A DNA stretch of 64,000 nt from Croceibacterium salegens (GTDB taxonomy: Bacteria; Pseudomonadota; Alphaproteobacteria; Sphingomonadales; Sphingomonadaceae): the NCBI RefSeq assembly GCF_009827435.1, contig NZ_WTYM01000032.1, forward strand, positions 24,545-88,544, written 5' to 3'. The notes below the pieces were generated by a model, which saw nothing but the letters and a program-made list of their open reading frames with translations, ran no database searches and was not told the DNA's origin. Position 1 is the first letter of the stretch, and every line of letters begins with the position of its first letter. A program made the translations under genes and the position numbers. Positions 24,464 through 35,842 of the stretch are shown one piece after another.

Positions 24464-24894
24464 TCTGCATTCTCCCGGTCGGCCATGCCGAAGCGCAGCA
24501 GTTCTTCCAGTACGCCCATGTCGAGATCGGCAAGCGCCCGGAACTTTACGCAGTACCCGGTCACCGCCGCCTTTCCGAGCCGACCGCCGAACGCTTCTGC
24601 CAGGTACTTCCGGTCGTCGAGACCCATGACGTAAATCGACAGGCCCGAGGTATTGGCGCTCGTGCCAACCCGGTAGAACGGTTTGCTGGTGCCGTTGGCG
24701 TAGCGGATTTCCAGTCTCCCGTAGCCGATGTTCGGGTTGGACACGACCTTGCCACTCTCGTCCTTGCCGTCGAGTAACCACAGGCTGCAGCCCGGCGCGA
24801 TGGCCTGGATCGTGGCATGAAGCCGACGCAGGTCGTCCTGCTTGGCTGCGGGGAGGCTGGCGACGTAGTCTTCGATTTCCTGCTCCACGGTCAT
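24460..24894 (-). CDS. DUF1801-like protein
   Basis: A 144-residue soluble protein of the YdhG-like/DUF1801 type. It begins with [36 protein letters not shown], continues with a beta-rich centre ([22 protein letters not shown]) and a LxYxxxFRA-like end. The family has an IscA/YdhG-like fold and no settled function. The start at 24894 follows the stop of the enoyl-CoA hydratase gene by one base, so the two form an operon; the longer frame to 25014 lies inside the hydratase gene and is rejected. Confidence 0.75.
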   Translation of the reverse strand: MTVEQEIEDYVASLPAAKQDDLRRLHATIQAIAPGCSLWLLDGKDESGKVVSNPNIGYGRLEIRYANGTSKPFYRVGTSANTSGLSIYVMGLDDRKYLAEAFGGRLGKAAVTGYCVKFRALADLDMGVLEELLRFGMADRENAD

Positions 24895-24895
24895 C

Positions 24896-25660
24896 TCAGC
24901 ACCTCGAAAAGTCGGGTGGGCGGCGTTCCATGAAGGCGGTGAAGGCCTCGCGCGCTTCGGCGCTCTGCAGACGGTCGCGGAAGACCGCGCTTTCGGCCCG
25001 CGTCTGCGCAACAAGCGCTTCGGCGTCGCGCATCAGGCGCTTGGTTGCCACGAGCGCGCCGAGCGGCTTGGCGGCCAGACGAGTTGCCGCCTCGCGCGCG
25101 GCGGGGAGCACCTCGTCCTGCGACAGGACCGCGTTGGCGAGGCCCAGTTCGAGCATCTCGGAGGCATCCAGCGCCTCGCCCAGGGCGAACATCGCGAAGG
25201 CGCGGACGTGGCCGATGTGCGCCGGCAGCAGCAGGCTCGACGCCGCTTCGGGCACCAGCGCGAGGTCGACGAACGGTGTGGTGAAGCGCGCGCCCTCGGC
25301 GACGTAAACGAGGTCGCAGTGCAGCAGCATCGTAGTGCCGAGGCCAACCGCGAGGCCGGGCACCGCAGCGACGATCGGCTTGTCGGCACGGGCCAGCGCC
25401 TCGACGAAGGGCAGCGCTTCAACCACATCGCTCTTGCCTGTCGCCACGGCAGCGAAATCGGCGAGGTCGTTGCCCGCGGTGAAGGCGTCGCCCTCCCCGC
25501 TTAACAGCACGACACGGACCGCCGGATCGCCTTGCGCCGACTCGAGCGCCTCGCGCGCGGCACGGTACATCGCGTTCGAGAGCGCGTTCTTCTTGTCGGG
25601 CCGCGCGAAGGTGATCTCGCGCACCCCGCCGCTGTCCTCGATCCTGATGTGTTCGCTCAT
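24896..25660 (-). CDS. Enoyl-CoA hydratase/isomerase family protein
   Basis: A 254-residue crotonase-fold enzyme. Markers are ITFARPDKKNALSNAMY (N-terminal strand and CoA-binding loop), GDAFTAGNDLADF (oxyanion-hole region), KPIVAAVPGLAVGLGTTMLLHCDLVYVAEGARFTTPFVDLALVPEAASS and a helical C-terminus. In place of the hydratase Glu pair it has AVGLGTT and PEAASS, so it retains one of the two usual acids; isomerase or hydrolase activity is as likely as hydration. The start at 25660 has GGAGAGG upstream. It is transcribed away from ahpC and is coupled to the DUF1801 gene. Confidence 0.85.
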   Translation of the reverse strand: MSEHIRIEDSGGVREITFARPDKKNALSNAMYRAAREALESAQGDPAVRVVLLSGEGDAFTAGNDLADFAAVATGKSDVVEALPFVEALARADKPIVAAVPGLAVGLGTTMLLHCDLVYVAEGARFTTPFVDLALVPEAASSLLLPAHIGHVRAFAMFALGEALDASEMLELGLANAVLSQDEVLPAAREAATRLAAKPLGALVATKRLMRDAEALVAQTRAESAVFRDRLQSAEAREAFTAFMERRPPDFSRC

Positions 25661-25708
25661 CGGCCTCTCCGATTCCGGCCCGGCTTCCATGCCACGAAGC
25701 GCGCTCGA

Positions 25709-25723
25709 TTGCGACAATCGCAA
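25709..25723. promoter_or_regulatory. Palindromic operator candidate between the hydratase and ahpC genes
   Basis: TTGCGA-CAA-TCGCAA is a perfect 6-base dyad with a 3-base centre, 49 bases before the enoyl-CoA hydratase start and about 150 before ahpC. A second CAATCGCAAC word occurs at 25779-25788, nearer ahpC. The surrounding DNA is AT-rich for this genome and must contain both divergent promoters. The cognate regulator is not identified. Confidence 0.4.
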
Positions 25724-25870
25724 CACCTGTTGCGCTTTTCGAAAGTGTCACGCGACTGATTGAAAATTTCGATATTCGCAATCGCAACAAAGCACTTTGC
25801 TGCGCTGCAACACTCTCTATCTGCTGGCCGCGAGTTTTACACCCGAACCATCAACCGGACAGGAGAATTT

Positions 25871-26437
25871 ATGGGTATTATCGGCAGCACCATCAAGCTG
25901 TTCAAGGCGACCGCGTTCCAGGCGGGCAAGGACTTCTTCGAGGTCACCAATGAGGACATCGCCGGCAAGTGGGCGGTGTTCTTCTTCTACCCGGCCGACT
26001 TCACCTTTGTGTGCCCGACCGAACTGGAGGACCTGGGCGAGAAGTACGCCATGCTCCAGTCGATGGGCGTCGAGGTCTATGCCGTGTCGACCGACACGCA
26101 CTTCAGCCACAAGGCCTGGCACGACACCTCCGAGAAGATCGGCAAGTTGCAGTACGCCTTCCTCGGCGACCAGATGCACACGCTGTCGAACAACTTCGGC
26201 GTGTTGCGTGACGGCGTCGGTCTGGCGGACCGCGCGACCTTTGTGGTCGATCCCGACGGCGTGATCCAGATCATGGAAATCACCTGCGAGGGCGTGGGCC
26301 GCAACGCCAACGAGCTGACCCGCAAGATCAAGGCCGCACAGTACGTCCGCGCCCACCCGGGCGAAGTCTGCCCTGCGGCGTGGGAAGAAGGCGCCGAGAC
26401 GCTGGCCCCCTCACTCGACCTCGTCGGCAAGATCTAG
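25871..26437 (+). CDS. ahpC: Alkyl hydroperoxide reductase subunit C (peroxiredoxin)
   Basis: A 188-residue typical 2-Cys peroxiredoxin reducing H2O2 and organic peroxides. The peroxidatic Cys48 is in [17 protein letters not shown], and the resolving Cys167 is in [10 protein letters not shown]. The AhpC-type C-terminus ([11 protein letters not shown]) follows. ATG 25871 is preceded by AGGAGA; the upstream in-frame ATG at 25760 would add 37 unrelated residues. ahpF, its reductase, follows in the same direction after a dispersed repeat. Confidence 0.98.
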   Translation: MGIIGSTIKLFKATAFQAGKDFFEVTNEDIAGKWAVFFFYPADFTFVCPTELEDLGEKYAMLQSMGVEVYAVSTDTHFSHKAWHDTSEKIGKLQYAFLGDQMHTLSNNFGVLRDGVGLADRATFVVDPDGVIQIMEITCEGVGRNANELTRKIKAAQYVRAHPGEVCPAAWEEGAETLAPSLDLVGKI

Positions 26438-26528
26438 GCCGGATACGGCCGCTTCTCCCAAGCGGCGGCCGCGAGACCCGGGGCGGCACCCTCTCCCCCC
26501 CAAAGCCGCTCCGGGCCTCCAACCAAAG

Positions 26529-26660
26529 TTCCTCCCCGTGCCGGGGAGGTGGCAGACGCCGAAGGCGACTGACGGAGGGGACTCTCCGCAAGCGCCGGCG
26601 CTGGTGGAGAATCCCCTCCACCAACCTTCGAACGGCCCCCTCCCCGTGCCGGGGAGGAAT
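26529..26660 (+). repeat. Dispersed repeat, family C, between ahpC and ahpF
   Basis: Two copies of the hairpin CCTCCCCGTGCCGGGGAGG lie at 26531-26549 and 26639-26657. They enclose about 90 bases with further pairing (GGCAGACGCCGAAGGCG; GGAGGGG / CCCCTCC). This layout is widespread in sphingomonad intergenic DNA. The right hairpin ends 15 bases before the ahpF ATG, just ahead of the GGAGAAG ribosome binding site. It may attenuate or stabilise the ahpCF transcript. Confidence 0.7.
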
Positions 26661-26672
26661 TTGGAGAAGACC

Positions 26673-28262
26673 ATGCTCGACGCGACCCTGACCCAGCAGC
26701 TCAAGACCTACCTCGCCAACCTGCGCGAGCCGATCGAGCTCGTCGCCACGCTCGGCGAAGGACAGAAGTCGGACGAGACGCGCGAACTGCTGACCGAGAT
26801 CGCCGCGCTGCACGACATGGTCAGCGCCCGTTTCGATGGGACCGCCGCCCGCGCGCCGAGCTTCCTCATCCGCCGCGTTTCGGATGAGAATGCCGCGGTC
26901 GAGTTCGCCGGGCTGCCGATGGGCCACGAGTTCACTTCGCTGGTGCTCGCGCTGCTCTGGGCCGGCGGTCACCCCCCCAAGGTCTCCGACGAGGTCATGG
27001 CGCAGGTCCGCGCGCTCGAGGGCCAGTACGCTTTCGAGATGTACTTCTCGCTGTCGTGCCACAACTGCCCCGAGGTGGTGCAGGCACTGACCCTGCTGGC
27101 GCTCAACAACCCCGGCGTCACCGCCACGCTGATCGAAGGCGGGACCTTCAAGGACGAGGTCGAGGGCCGCGGCGTCATGGCCGTGCCCGCCATCTTCCTG
27201 GGCGGCGAGATGTGGGCCAGCGGCAAGATGGGCGTCGAGGAAATCCTTGCGAAGCTCGACAGCAACGCCGGCGCGCGAGCCGCCGCCAAGCTGGCCGAAA
27301 AGAAGCCGTTCGACGTGCTCATCGTCGGCGGCGGTCCGGCGGGTGCCGCGGCCTCGATCTATGCCTCGCGCAAAGGCTTTGCCACCGGCATCGCCGCCGA
27401 GCGCTTCGGCGGACAGGTGCTCGACACGCTCGGCATCGAGAACTTCATTTCGGTCCCCTACACCGAGGGACCCAGGCTCGCTGCGCAGCTCGAACAGCAT
27501 GTGGCTGAGAACAACGTCGACGTGATGACCCTGCAGGTCGCCGACAAACTGGTCCCGGCGAAGGTGCCCGGGGGCCTGCACGAGATCCGCTTCGCCAACG
27601 GCGGCAGCCTCAAGGCGCGTAGCGTGGTGCTCGCCACCGGCGCACGCTGGCGCCAGCTCGGCGTTCCCGGGGAGAATGAGTACCGCAACAAGGGCGTGGC
27701 CTATTGCCCGCACTGCGACGGCCCGCTGTTCAAGGGCAAGCGCGTGGCCGTGATCGGCGGTGGCAACTCCGGCGTTGAGGCGGCGATCGACCTTGCCAAT
27801 ATCGTCGGCCACGTCACGCTGGTCGAATTCGCCGACGGACTGCGCGCCGACCAGGTGCTGCAGGACAAGCTCTACTCGCTCAAGAATGTGACGGTGTTGC
27901 TTAGCGCCGAGACGACCGAGATCACCGGCGACGGCGGGCGGGTCGACGGCCTCGTCTGGCGTGGTCGCCATTCGGGGCAGGAACACCGCGTCGAGCTGGA
28001 GGGCGTGTTCGTGCAGATCGGCCTCGTCCCCAACACCGAGTGGCTCGCGGACAGCGGCATCGAACTGTCGCGCCATGGCGAGATCGTTATCGACCACAAG
28101 GCGGCGACGAGCCTGCCCGGCGTCTTCGCCGCAGGCGACGTCACCACGGTGCCCTACAAGCAGATCGTCATCGCCATGGGCGAGGGCTCGAAGGCCGCGC
28201 TGTCGGCGTTCGACTACCTGATCCGCACCGAACCGGTGAACGACATCGCCGAGGCTGCCTGA
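26673..28262 (+). CDS. ahpF: Alkyl hydroperoxide reductase subunit F
   Basis: A 529-residue flavoprotein that passes electrons from NAD(P)H to AhpC. The N-terminal tandem thioredoxin-fold domain carries SCHNC (Cys129/Cys132). The thioredoxin-reductase-like part has FAD fingerprint [14 protein letters not shown], the redox pair CPHC (Cys345/Cys348), NADH-binding [10 protein letters not shown], and the C-terminal FAD motif [28 protein letters not shown]. The start at 26673 has GGAGAAG 6 bases upstream; the longer frame to 26538 would translate the repeat. ahpC-ahpF-katG form a peroxide-defence block. Confidence 0.98.
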   Translation: MLDATLTQQLKTYLANLREPIELVATLGEGQKSDETRELLTEIAALHDMVSARFDGTAARAPSFLIRRVSDENAAVEFAGLPMGHEFTSLVLALLWAGGHPPKVSDEVMAQVRALEGQYAFEMYFSLSCHNCPEVVQALTLLALNNPGVTATLIEGGTFKDEVEGRGVMAVPAIFLGGEMWASGKMGVEEILAKLDSNAGARAAAKLAEKKPFDVLIVGGGPAGAAASIYASRKGFATGIAAERFGGQVLDTLGIENFISVPYTEGPRLAAQLEQHVAENNVDVMTLQVADKLVPAKVPGGLHEIRFANGGSLKARSVVLATGARWRQLGVPGENEYRNKGVAYCPHCDGPLFKGKRVAVIGGGNSGVEAAIDLANIVGHVTLVEFADGLRADQVLQDKLYSLKNVTVLLSAETTEITGDGGRVDGLVWRGRHSGQEHRVELEGVFVQIGLVPNTEWLADSGIELSRHGEIVIDHKAATSLPGVFAAGDVTTVPYKQIVIAMGEGSKAALSAFDYLIRTEPVNDIAEAA

Positions 28263-28293
28263 GCCGCCCTGCGATTAATCGAGTGAGTCGTTC

Positions 28294-28337
28294 GATAGGC
28301 GGTGATTGATTAATTCGCTCAACCTTATCGGACTATC
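28294..28337. promoter_or_regulatory. OxyR-like operator candidate upstream of katG
   Basis: GATAG at 28294-28298 and CTATC near 28333-28337 mark the ends of an AT-rich 44-base stretch upstream of katG, with further half-site-like words ATTGAT and TTATCG between them. The ATAG/CTAT half-sites recall OxyR binding sites and the location fits peroxide control, but the internal spacing does not match the ATAG-N7-CTAT-N7 consensus exactly. Confidence 0.25.
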
Positions 28338-28430
28338 TCGTTTCGGCCCCGGCTGGCCTCTTGGTAGTCTCCTCCTGTCACATAGGCACGGCATGAGTCG
28401 TGCCCGCAAAACACGTCGACAGGAGAGTGA

Positions 28431-30626
<2,196 letters not shown>

Positions 30627-30676
30627 GCAGGTGCTACATTTCAGTCGGCCCCTCCCCCCCGGGCCGTACGGACGGA

Positions 30677-30702
30677 CCCCCGGCAGAGATGTCGGGGGTT
30701 TT
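30677..30702 (+). terminator. Intrinsic terminator of katG
   Basis: The stem CCCCCGGCA / TGTCGGGGG (one G-T pair) with a four-base loop is followed directly by TTTT, about 50 bases after the katG stop. The convergent outer-membrane protein gene ends just beyond. Confidence 0.8.
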
Positions 30703-30721
30703 GTCTTGGTCTAAAGGCGGC

Positions 30722-31915
30722 TCAGAACGCCTCCCCGATCCCGACATAGAAGGCGGCGCCGTCCTTTCCGTAAGCTACATCGACCCGCAAATTCACGTTC
30801 GCCTCCTTCGAGGCGAGATAGCGCGCGCCGATCCCGCCCGCGACAAGCACCTTGCTGTGCTTGAGCACGTCGCCTCCGCTCGCTGCGATGCCGCCCACGC
30901 CGAAGAAGGCCGCCATGCCGAACTTGCCCTTCAGGTGCCTGCGCCATTCCGCCTGGATCGCCCAGGTCGCACGGTCTCGATAACGCCCGGCTTCATAGCC
31001 GCGCAGGTCGGCCCCGCTGCCGAACTGGCAAAGATCGAAATAGGGCGTGCTGCCCGAGGCGATACAGGCCTGGCGGCGAATGGCGAGGACGCTGCTCTCG
31101 CCGACCTTGAAATAGCCATTGGCGGCAAGGTCGAACCGCCGGTGATCGTAATCTCCGCCCAGCCAGCCGGTGCTGAACAGGTAGGTTCCCTCCACCAGCA
31201 CGCCCTTGCTCGGGTTGTTGGAATCGTTGCGCGTGTCGAAAGTGAACGACGGGCCGATCTTGAAGGTTTGGGTCCGCTGCTCGATCGTGTCGGGCACGAA
31301 ATCGGGTAACTGGTCGTTGGGCAGGTCGATGCTGGCGGTGAGATCGAGGTAGGAAATCCGCCCTCCGACGAGCACGTGGCTCAGGAATCCCTTCTTGAAG
31401 GGCCGGGTCTGCAGGTCGACATAACCACCGGCCGCGTTGTTGTGCAGCTTGACCGAGATTCCCGCCGACCCGGCATCCGCGCCTATGCCGTAGAAATCGG
31501 AATTGATGCTGGCAAAGCCGCCGACGGCCTTGAACCGGATCCGGTCGTCGGCCAGCGACATCTCGTGGAACCCACCCGCGAACCAGGTGCCGGAACTGGT
31601 GTATCCGGCACCGCCGCCGCTGCTCCATGCCTTGGGTCCGCCGTTCGGATTGTAATAGAGCACCCCGAATACCGCGAGACCCCCGCCCAGCGAGGGTGTC
31701 GAGATCGGGATCGGGGCAATGATCATGTCGGACTTCCCGGCCATTGGCGCGGGGTCCTTCTCAGCCTCCGACATTTCCGGCGAGCGCGCGGTTTCCGCCT
31801 GGTCGATGGTCTCTTCGGTCACTTGCGACTGGGCCAGGACAGCGGATGGAAAGACGGCGAGGCCGATTCCGGCCACAAGCAAGGCGGCGCGACGCGTTCT
31901 GACCGCTATGTACAT
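30722..31915 (-). CDS. BamA/TamA (D15)-like outer-membrane beta-barrel protein
   Basis: A 397-residue protein with a signal peptide (residues 1-28, AVLAQ), a short acidic linker, and then alternating beta-strands from about residue 65 on. The strands include PIPISTPSLGGGLAVFGVLYYNP, FTFDTRNDSNNPSKGVLVEGTYLF (the surface-antigen D15 hallmark) and LRGYEAGRYRDRATWAIQAEWRRHL (RGY motif of the barrel lumen). It ends in VGIGEAF with a terminal Phe, as outer-membrane proteins do. There are no POTRA repeats, so it is a barrel-only relative rather than BamA itself. It may be a porin-like or lipase-secretion-type barrel. It is divergent from another outer-membrane-like gene. Confidence 0.8.
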   Translation of the reverse strand: MYIAVRTRRAALLVAGIGLAVFPSAVLAQSQVTEETIDQAETARSPEMSEAEKDPAPMAGKSDMIIAPIPISTPSLGGGLAVFGVLYYNPNGGPKAWSSGGGAGYTSSGTWFAGGFHEMSLADDRIRFKAVGGFASINSDFYGIGADAGSAGISVKLHNNAAGGYVDLQTRPFKKGFLSHVLVGGRISYLDLTASIDLPNDQLPDFVPDTIEQRTQTFKIGPSFTFDTRNDSNNPSKGVLVEGTYLFSTGWLGGDYDHRRFDLAANGYFKVGESSVLAIRRQACIASGSTPYFDLCQFGSGADLRGYEAGRYRDRATWAIQAEWRRHLKGKFGMAAFFGVGGIAASGGDVLKHSKVLVAGGIGARYLASKEANVNLRVDVAYGKDGAAFYVGIGEAF

Positions 31916-32000
31916 CGGGACAATCTATTGGCGGAAGGAGCCGTCGCCATAGGAATAAACCCCGATATACAAGCGTTAATTAGCGTTGTTCGATGCAAGC

Positions 32001-33203
32001 ATGAACGGGGCGGCCATAATCGCGATTTTGGGATTGCCTTTGCTGGCCTGTGCATTACCGGCGCATGCCTCTGAAACGACCGACACGCCGGTACCGGCTG
32101 AAATCAGGATCTACGGCCCGGTCGATCCCGAGCCAGATCAAGCGAACAAGGCCGGAGACCGTGAGGGGCCCCAACCAGCGAACCCGCCCTCTCCGCCGGT
32201 CGCCCAGCTATCCCGCGCATATGTGCAGTCGTCGCTCGTCTACGCCTTGCCGCCGTCGACAACCAAGGCGACCTATTCCTACGGCCCGGCCGATCCCCAG
32301 CCTGCGCGGTTGCCCCCCCCCGGAGAGGACGCGGCACAATCGGCGGCTGGCAGCAGCCCCGAGGAACCGGAAGACGACGGTCCGCTGTTTCCAATCTGGG
32401 GCAAGCAGGCGCGCGAGCGGGGGATCGTCCTCCTCCCCGCATTCGGGATGGCGGGATTGGTGGTCGACAACCGGCAGACGCTTACCGGCGAGAACCTAGC
32501 CATCGCCCTGGCCAAGGGCGGCACTATCGCCAGCGACGCAAACTTGGCCGACCTGCCCTTCGTGGTACCGACCAAGCTCAAGTCCCACACGACCAATTAT
32601 CAGTTCAAGGCGGACCTGTGGGTCTTCCCGTTCCTCGACGTATTTGCAACTATCGGCAAGACCAGGGGCAAAATGGATATCGCCGTCGACATCGATCTCG
32701 ACGCCTTTGTCCCTTTCCCGTTCTGCCGGCCGGCAAAGCCGTGCGGGATCATCAACCTGCCGTTCGAGGCGGATGTCAACAACACCACTTTCACCGGTGG
32801 TGCGATCGCGGCGTACGGATCGGACCACTGGTTCATCTCCGCCTCGGCCGCAAAGACGATCGCCGTTGCGAAGAAGGACCGTTCCGACATCCAGACCACC
32901 GATCTCGGCGTGCGCGGCGGACCGCGATTCAACCTCGGCGGCGATGTGGTCCTTTCAGCCTACGTCGGCGCGGACTACTTCGACTTCAAAACTCGCGTGA
33001 CCGGCCAGCTGGTGACCGGCCCGCTGTTCGATGACGGCGATCCGCTGGCCATGAAATACGAGCTCGACCTGCGGGCATCGAAGCCGTGGGCTGCGATCAT
33101 GGGCGGCAACCTGCAGTTTGGCAGGCACTGGACGATGCAGGGCGAATACAACCTGGGCCAAGGCTCCAATCGCTTTACCGTGAGCCTGACTTTCCGACCC
33201 TGA
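32001..33203 (+). CDS. Hypothetical outer-membrane protein with Pro-rich N-terminal segment
   Basis: A 400-residue protein with a signal peptide (about 1-28, AHASE), a low-complexity Pro/Glu-rich linker (about 35-130) and a C-terminal region of amphipathic strands (FKADLWVFPFLDVFATIGKTRG, GRHWTMQGEYNLGQGSNRFTVSLTFRP) that looks like a small beta-barrel. No family is recognised. ATG 32001 is preferred; a TTG at 31986 is the frame's first start. No good ribosome binding site is visible for either. It shares the 31916-32000 region divergently with the D15-like gene, suggesting linked envelope functions. Confidence 0.65.
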   Translation: MNGAAIIAILGLPLLACALPAHASETTDTPVPAEIRIYGPVDPEPDQANKAGDREGPQPANPPSPPVAQLSRAYVQSSLVYALPPSTTKATYSYGPADPQPARLPPPGEDAAQSAAGSSPEEPEDDGPLFPIWGKQARERGIVLLPAFGMAGLVVDNRQTLTGENLAIALAKGGTIASDANLADLPFVVPTKLKSHTTNYQFKADLWVFPFLDVFATIGKTRGKMDIAVDIDLDAFVPFPFCRPAKPCGIINLPFEADVNNTTFTGGAIAAYGSDHWFISASAAKTIAVAKKDRSDIQTTDLGVRGGPRFNLGGDVVLSAYVGADYFDFKTRVTGQLVTGPLFDDGDPLAMKYELDLRASKPWAAIMGGNLQFGRHWTMQGEYNLGQGSNRFTVSLTFRP

Positions 33204-33206
33204 CCC

Positions 33207-33761
33207 TCAGCGCCGCCGCCGCAGCACGAGGTAGAGCGCGCCGTCGCCGCCGTGGCGGCGGTGGGCGGAGCGGATTGCGGCGATGTCGCTGCCGTGCGGC
33301 CCGGCAGCGAGCCAGTCGAGGACCTTGGCGCGGATCGCCCCGCGGCGCTCGCCACGGTCCGCGGCGGCGCCCGGTCGCGGCTTGCCGGTTATCAGCAGGA
33401 TCACCCGCGCGCGCATCGCCTTGGCCTGTATCAGCCCACTGTCGAGTCGCCGGTGCGCCGCATCAAGCGTGTGGCCGTGCAGGTCGAGCGTAAAGTCGGG
33501 CGCCACCGCACCGCGCGCGAGCTTGCGTTCCCACGTCGTATCGAGCGGCTGAGCGGGGTCGCGCGGGGCGGGTGTAGGAGCAGGAACTGCGCGCGGTAGT
33601 GGCACACGACCCTTGGGCGGGCGCGGCGCAACGGGCGGTGGTACGGCCTCGACTGGCACCGGGGACGGAGCCGCCGCGCGCGGTCGCAACGGCTTCACCG
33701 TCGCAGCCAAGCGCGACCAAGCAGCCGCCTCCTCGGCGCTCAGCCCGCGCGGCGGTTTCAC
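33207..33761 (-). CDS. Smr/MutS2-like domain protein
   Basis: A 184-residue protein starting at GTG 33761, which overlaps the mltA stop (GTGA). The N-terminal half is Pro/Ala-rich and basic (about 20-80). The Smr domain shows DFTLDLHGHTLDAAHRRL, VILLITGKPRPG and a C-terminal HGGDGALYLVLRRR. Smr domains act as nucleases on nucleic acid, including ribosome-associated mRNA. The order timA-mltA-smr is a conserved alphaproteobacterial arrangement opposite secB, which supports this call and the GTG start. Confidence 0.88.
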   Translation of the reverse strand: MKPPRGLSAEEAAAWSRLAATVKPLRPRAAAPSPVPVEAVPPPVAPRPPKGRVPLPRAVPAPTPAPRDPAQPLDTTWERKLARGAVAPDFTLDLHGHTLDAAHRRLDSGLIQAKAMRARVILLITGKPRPGAAADRGERRGAIRAKVLDWLAAGPHGSDIAAIRSAHRRHGGDGALYLVLRRRR

Positions 33762-34972
33762 TTGCCGGTCAGCCGATAGACGGTGCCCTTGGGCAGCAGC
33801 AGCAGCGCGCGGCCGCGGGCGCTCATCCCGCCGGCGATCACCCGCGCATCGGCGCCGTTGCCCCAGAAGGTGTCGAACCGGTTGGCGCCCTTGATCGCCC
33901 CGCCGGTGTCCTGCGCGATCCACAGTCCGTCGGCCTGGGGGTTGTCCATGCCGAGCCAGACCGGCGCGCCAAGCGGCACGTAGTTGGGATCGGCTGCGAC
34001 GGAACTCTCCCGCCGCACCGGCACGGAAAGCGCCCCCAACGGCCCGTCGCCGACAATCTCGCGGAAGAAAATCCACGACTTGTTCTCGCGCATCAGCGCG
34101 CGGCCCTCTTCCGGATGCTCGCGCAGGTACTGCATGATGCCCTGCATCGTGCTGGCATATTGTCCCGGCCCGTCGCCGAGCAACCCGCGATCGCGCATGA
34201 CCCGGCCGATCGCGACGTATTCGCGTCCGTTCTGCCCGGCGTAACCGATCCGCATCACGTTGCCGTCGGGCGCTCGCAGCAAGCCCGAACCCTGCACCTG
34301 CAGGAAGAAGAACTCGACCGGGTCGGCGGCCCAGGCGATTTCCAGCCCACGACCAGCCAGCGCGCCGTCCTCGATCTGTGCGCGGTCGTAGTAGAGGACG
34401 AACTTGCCGCTATCGTCGTAGCGACCGAGCGGCGGGCGGCCCGTGCGTTCCGCCTCGGGCATGTCATCCGGCCAGGCGCGGACGAGATCGGTGGGCAGGC
34501 CATAGACCGGGACATCGAAAGCCGATGAGCGGGTCCGCTGACCGGCGATTTCAGGCTCGTAATAGCCCGTGGCGAAGCTGCTGCCGTCGCCGATCTCGGC
34601 GGTCTCGAACCAGGTGCCGAAGAAGCTCCCGGCCTCGTTGTAGGACCAGGTCGAGGCGGCACGGCAGGCCGGTTCCCAGTCGCGCGCCTGTGTCAGCCCG
34701 CTGACGTCCTCGCGCTTGAGCAGCGCGGGACAGGATTCGACGAACCCGGCCAGCGCCGCCCCGGCGTCGCTTGCGGCGATGCCGAGCGAACCGATCGACG
34801 GGCCATGCCTGACGCCGAGGAGAAGCGCGGTGGGCGGCTGAGCGGGTGTCGGCGTCGGCGAGGGCCGGGGAGTAGGTCCGCCGGGCGGCACGATACCGGT
34901 ACAGCTGCCGAGCAGGGCCATCGCGGCGAGTGCTACGGCGAACTGTCCGGTCCGCCAGCGCTTGCCCTGCAT
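33758..34972 (-). CDS. mltA: Membrane-bound lytic murein transglycosylase A
   Basis: A 404-residue lipoprotein (lipobox LLGSC, Cys24) that cleaves the MurNAc-GlcNAc bond, forming anhydro-MurNAc. After a Pro-rich linker, the MltA barrel contains FATGYYEPEIAGQRT, FFLQVQGSGLLRAPDG, GIMQYLREHPEEG, and the 3D domain with LGMDNPQADGLWIAQDTGGAIKGANRFDTFWGNGADA, where the catalytic aspartate lies. It is followed with a 4-base overlap by smr and preceded by timA. Confidence 0.95.
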   Translation of the reverse strand: MQGKRWRTGQFAVALAAMALLGSCTGIVPPGGPTPRPSPTPTPAQPPTALLLGVRHGPSIGSLGIAASDAGAALAGFVESCPALLKREDVSGLTQARDWEPACRAASTWSYNEAGSFFGTWFETAEIGDGSSFATGYYEPEIAGQRTRSSAFDVPVYGLPTDLVRAWPDDMPEAERTGRPPLGRYDDSGKFVLYYDRAQIEDGALAGRGLEIAWAADPVEFFFLQVQGSGLLRAPDGNVMRIGYAGQNGREYVAIGRVMRDRGLLGDGPGQYASTMQGIMQYLREHPEEGRALMRENKSWIFFREIVGDGPLGALSVPVRRESSVAADPNYVPLGAPVWLGMDNPQADGLWIAQDTGGAIKGANRFDTFWGNGADARVIAGGMSARGRALLLLPKGTVYRLTGK

Positions 34973-34994
34973 TTAAGCCCCCCAGCTTGGCGTC

Positions 34995-35651
34995 TTAGTC
35001 CGCGTCGGTTTCGTCGAGCAGCCAGTCGGGCGCGGCAGACCGGGTGTCGCGCGAGAACGTCCAGATGTCGCGGCTCTCGACCGCGTCGTCGAGCGAACCG
35101 GCCACCGGGTTTCCGTCCTTGTCACGGGTGACAGTGGCTATGTCGGTGACGAAGCGCACTGCGATCCGGGCGATCTGCCCGTCGAGCCGCGCCGAATGCA
35201 CCGTCGTGTCCTCGATGCGGATGACGCGGTTGTCGAGCGTCAGACCTTCCTTAGCGCGTTCGTCGATAGCAGCGGCGAATCCGGCATAGACGTCCGAGTC
35301 GCACAGCCCGCGCAACTCGTCCTTGTCGCCGCGCCAGAAGGCCTCGAGGATCATGACGTAGGCGCCCTTGGCCCCTTCGAGGAACGGCAGCAGGTCGAAC
35401 GTCCGGTCGGCAGCAACGATGGCCGAAAGCCCGCGCTCGATGGCCGGCGGGAAGCCGGCAAGGTCGCGCGGAGTCGCCAGCTGCTGGCCGGCGTTCTGCG
35501 GCGCCGAAGTCGCCGCCCCGGTGCTCTCGGGGGCTTCGAAACGAGTCGGGATCGATTCTTCCTCGTGCTCGGCCCGGCGCCCGAGCACCGAATAGAGCCG
35601 CAACCCAAGGAAGGCCGCGATCGCCGCGAGGATGACAATCTCGTAAATCAC
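34995..35651 (-). CDS. Tim44/TimA-like putative adaptor protein
   Basis: A 218-residue protein with an N-terminal membrane anchor (IYEIVILAAIAAFLGLRLY), a charged linker and a C-terminal Tim44-like domain (about 75-210: FLEGAKGAYVMILEAFWRGDKDELRGLCDSDVYAGF). Alphaproteobacterial TimA/Tim44-like proteins are inner-membrane adaptors related to the mitochondrial import motor anchor. The position, upstream of mltA-smr and divergent from secB, is the conserved arrangement and supports a role near protein export. Confidence 0.88.
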   Translation of the reverse strand: MIYEIVILAAIAAFLGLRLYSVLGRRAEHEEESIPTRFEAPESTGAATSAPQNAGQQLATPRDLAGFPPAIERGLSAIVAADRTFDLLPFLEGAKGAYVMILEAFWRGDKDELRGLCDSDVYAGFAAAIDERAKEGLTLDNRVIRIEDTTVHSARLDGQIARIAVRFVTDIATVTRDKDGNPVAGSLDDAVESRDIWTFSRDTRSAAPDWLLDETDAD

Positions 35652-35842
35652 CGTTTGGTCTGTCCTGTTCTCCCGGAAAATGGGCCCGGAATGTGATATG
35701 TCGTAATGATGCCCGAGTTAGTTACGAATTACAAATGAACAACCATGGAACGCTCTCGCCAGCAGACACCGTTGCGGCGCGGCCACGCGGCTGCTAGGCG
35801 CGCCGCCAATCTTATAGACATTCAAGTGAAAGAGCAGTTCCC

